Below are positions 62,924-64,000 of a stretch of DNA of 64,000 nt, one piece after another. The stretch is from DTKD01 sp964494345 (GTDB lineage: Bacteria; Armatimonadota; UBA5829). Position 1 is the first letter of the stretch; each line of letters opens with the position of its first letter. The position numbers were made by a program, and so were the translations under genes. The stretch is taken from contig CAZBSI010000007.1 in assembly GCA_964494345.1 (NCBI GenBank), forward strand, positions 1 to 64,000, read 5' to 3'. The notes under the pieces were generated by a model. It ran no database searches. It saw only the letters and a program-made list of their open reading frames with translations, and was not told where the DNA came from.

Positions 62924-64000
62924 TAGAAGAAACCGACGATCTCGATATTCAATTGATAGGTGGCACCCCTGTGGCACCGCAGTCCCAGCAAGCAGAGCAA
63001 TCGGAGAAACAGAAACTGATCTGGGCCGAAGAGGACGAGGATCGCTACAGTAGGTTTCGGCTGATTCCATGGTGGGATCAGGACATACTGAAGCAGGCGC
63101 GGGTTCTGGTGGTCGGTGCCGGCGCCCTTGGCAACGAGATTATGAAAAACCTCGCGTTGCTGGGAGTGGGCAAGATATTCTTGATTGATCTGGACCGGAT
63201 TGAGAACTCGAACTTGTCAAGATCGGTGCTGTACAGGCAATCCGATGAAGGGTCGACTAAAGCGGAAGTGGCTGCGCGGTCGGCTATGGAGATCAACCCG
63301 GACATAACTGTGCGGCCGTTTGTGGGCAACATCGTTCACGACGTCGGGCTTGGGGTATTTCGGTCTATGGACGTGGTGATCTGTGGCCTGGACAACAGGG
63401 AAGCCAGGCTGTGGGTCAACCAATGCTGCTGGCGGGTGAACAGACCGTGGATTGATGGAGCCATTGAAGTGCTGCACGGTTTGGCGCGGGTCTTTGTGCC
63501 GCCGGACGGGGCGTGTTACGAATGCACGATGAATCAGATCGACTATGAAATGCTGAGGCGTCGCAAGTCGTGTGCTCTGTTGACCAGGGAACAGATGCTG
63601 GAAGGCAAAGTGCCGACCACGCCTACTGTTTCGGCTGTAATCGCTGGAATACAGTGTCAGGAGGCTGTAAAGCTGATTCACAATCGGCCTGATCTGCCGG
63701 TGCTTGCGGGGAAGGGGTATTTCTTCAACGGGCTGACTCATGACTCCTATGTAGTAAACTACGTGCGGAAGCAGGATTGCATGAGTCATGAGACGTTTGG
63801 AGACATAGTGCAGACGGACTGGCGAGCGCAGGATTTGACCCTGGGAGAGGCGCTTGAACGGGCGAAGGCCGATCTGGGCGAAGAGGCCGTGCTGGATCTT
63901 CACAGAGAGATCGTGCACGAGATGACCTGTGAGCAGTGCAGTGTTTCTGTGCAAACATCGAAACTGCTCGGCAAGATGACCGAATCTTATGCCGCCTGCC
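62920..64000 (+). CDS. E1-like ThiF-family activating enzyme (partial, runs off the window)
   Basis: At least 360 residues in a frame that is still open at the window end. After an acidic N-terminal extension (1-45), the adenylation domain has nucleotide loop VVGAGALGNE (about 65-73), the aspartate of LIDLDRIENSNLSR (90/92), and CGLDNREAR (155-163). CxxC at 199-202 (CYEC), the candidate catalytic Cys218 (RRKSCALLT), and VPTTPTVSAVIAGIQCQEA follow. A second CxxC at 337-340 and Cys360 suggest another zinc site completed beyond the window. It should adenylate the C-terminus of the adjacent Ubl and hand it to the E2. ATG at 62920 overlaps the Ubl stop. Confidence 0.92.
   Translation, partial: MIEETDDLDIQLIGGTPVAPQSQQAEQSEKQKLIWAEEDEDRYSRFRLIPWWDQDILKQARVLVVGAGALGNEIMKNLALLGVGKIFLIDLDRIENSNLSRSVLYRQSDEGSTKAEVAARSAMEINPDITVRPFVGNIVHDVGLGVFRSMDVVICGLDNREARLWVNQCCWRVNRPWIDGAIEVLHGLARVFVPPDGACYECTMNQIDYEMLRRRKSCALLTREQMLEGKVPTTPTVSAVIAGIQCQEAVKLIHNRPDLPVLAGKGYFFNGLTHDSYVVNYVRKQDCMSHETFGDIVQTDWRAQDLTLGEALERAKADLGEEAVLDLHREIVHEMTCEQCSVSVQTSKLLGKMTESYAAC

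Noticed and set aside
1..64000. CRISPR array, prophage or insertion sequence
   Set aside because: No regular spacer-repeat array, integrase, transposase or phage structural gene was seen; the repeats present are short and irregular.

Overview
The window is chromosomal DNA from a free-living bacterium of roughly even base composition, with tightly packed operons and many GTG and TTG starts. The prepilin-like protein at 3593-4477 (FTLIELLVVIAIIAILAA followed by LFPVF) belongs to a type greatly expanded in Armatimonadota and Planctomycetota. Together with the mix of Firmicutes-like gene order, Gfo/Idh and heparinase-like secreted proteins and short degenerate intergenic repeats, it makes an Armatimonadota-like metagenomic lineage my best guess. 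This is inference and no rRNA gene is present to settle it.

Layout. 1-11000: tRNA-Pro, holA, rluD, DUF72, a pseudopilin, a small cupin, an orphan GAF-PAS histidine kinase, a shrunken GH94-like protein and three small minus-strand genes. 11000-16450: a TPP riboswitch with terminator drives thiE-thiC-thiL, running on into tsaE-tsaB-rtcA (thiamine synthesis, tRNA t6A modification, RNA end processing). 16600-24000: RDD membrane protein, Nudix hydrolase, a very large multi-GAF kinase paired with an NtrC-type regulator that lacks a DNA-binding domain, and a ferredoxin-like protein. 24200-32600: sulfotransferase, CysN-CysC fusion, CysD, a 1043-residue heparinase-like lyase and a Tat-exported Gfo/Idh oxidoreductase, suggesting sulfated-polysaccharide chemistry. 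32800-37400: acyl-CoA dehydrogenase, YHS protein, FtsB-like protein, phosphatase, a lone LuxR HTH protein and the decayed remains of a receiver domain. 37400-60900: a dense housekeeping run: recG, coaD, pta-ackA, DUF177-rpmF-plsX-fabHD-(frameshifted acyltransferase)-fabG-acpP-fabF, an aminotransferase, rnc, mtnP-mtnA-apt, an rfbD-like gene, ileS, a DksA-like gene, lspA and lgt.

The most striking region is the last 3 kb. From 61180 a tight operon encodes an E2-like ubiquitin-conjugating fold with HPN motif and catalytic cysteine, a signal-peptide-bearing trypsin-like protease with one C-terminal membrane anchor, an EsaB/YukD-type ubiquitin-like protein ending in Ala-Gly, and an E1/ThiF-type activating enzyme that runs off the end of the window. 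This is a near-complete eukaryote-like Ubl conjugation set with an extracytoplasmic protease built into it.

Intergenic spaces repeatedly carry the same small family of degenerate repeats (GCGAAAGGAGCGAAAG, AAAGCAGATTTCTCGCTGCG, TCCTGCGACTGCGCGCAGGA and ACCGACAACCGATAACCG types), usually next to one another.
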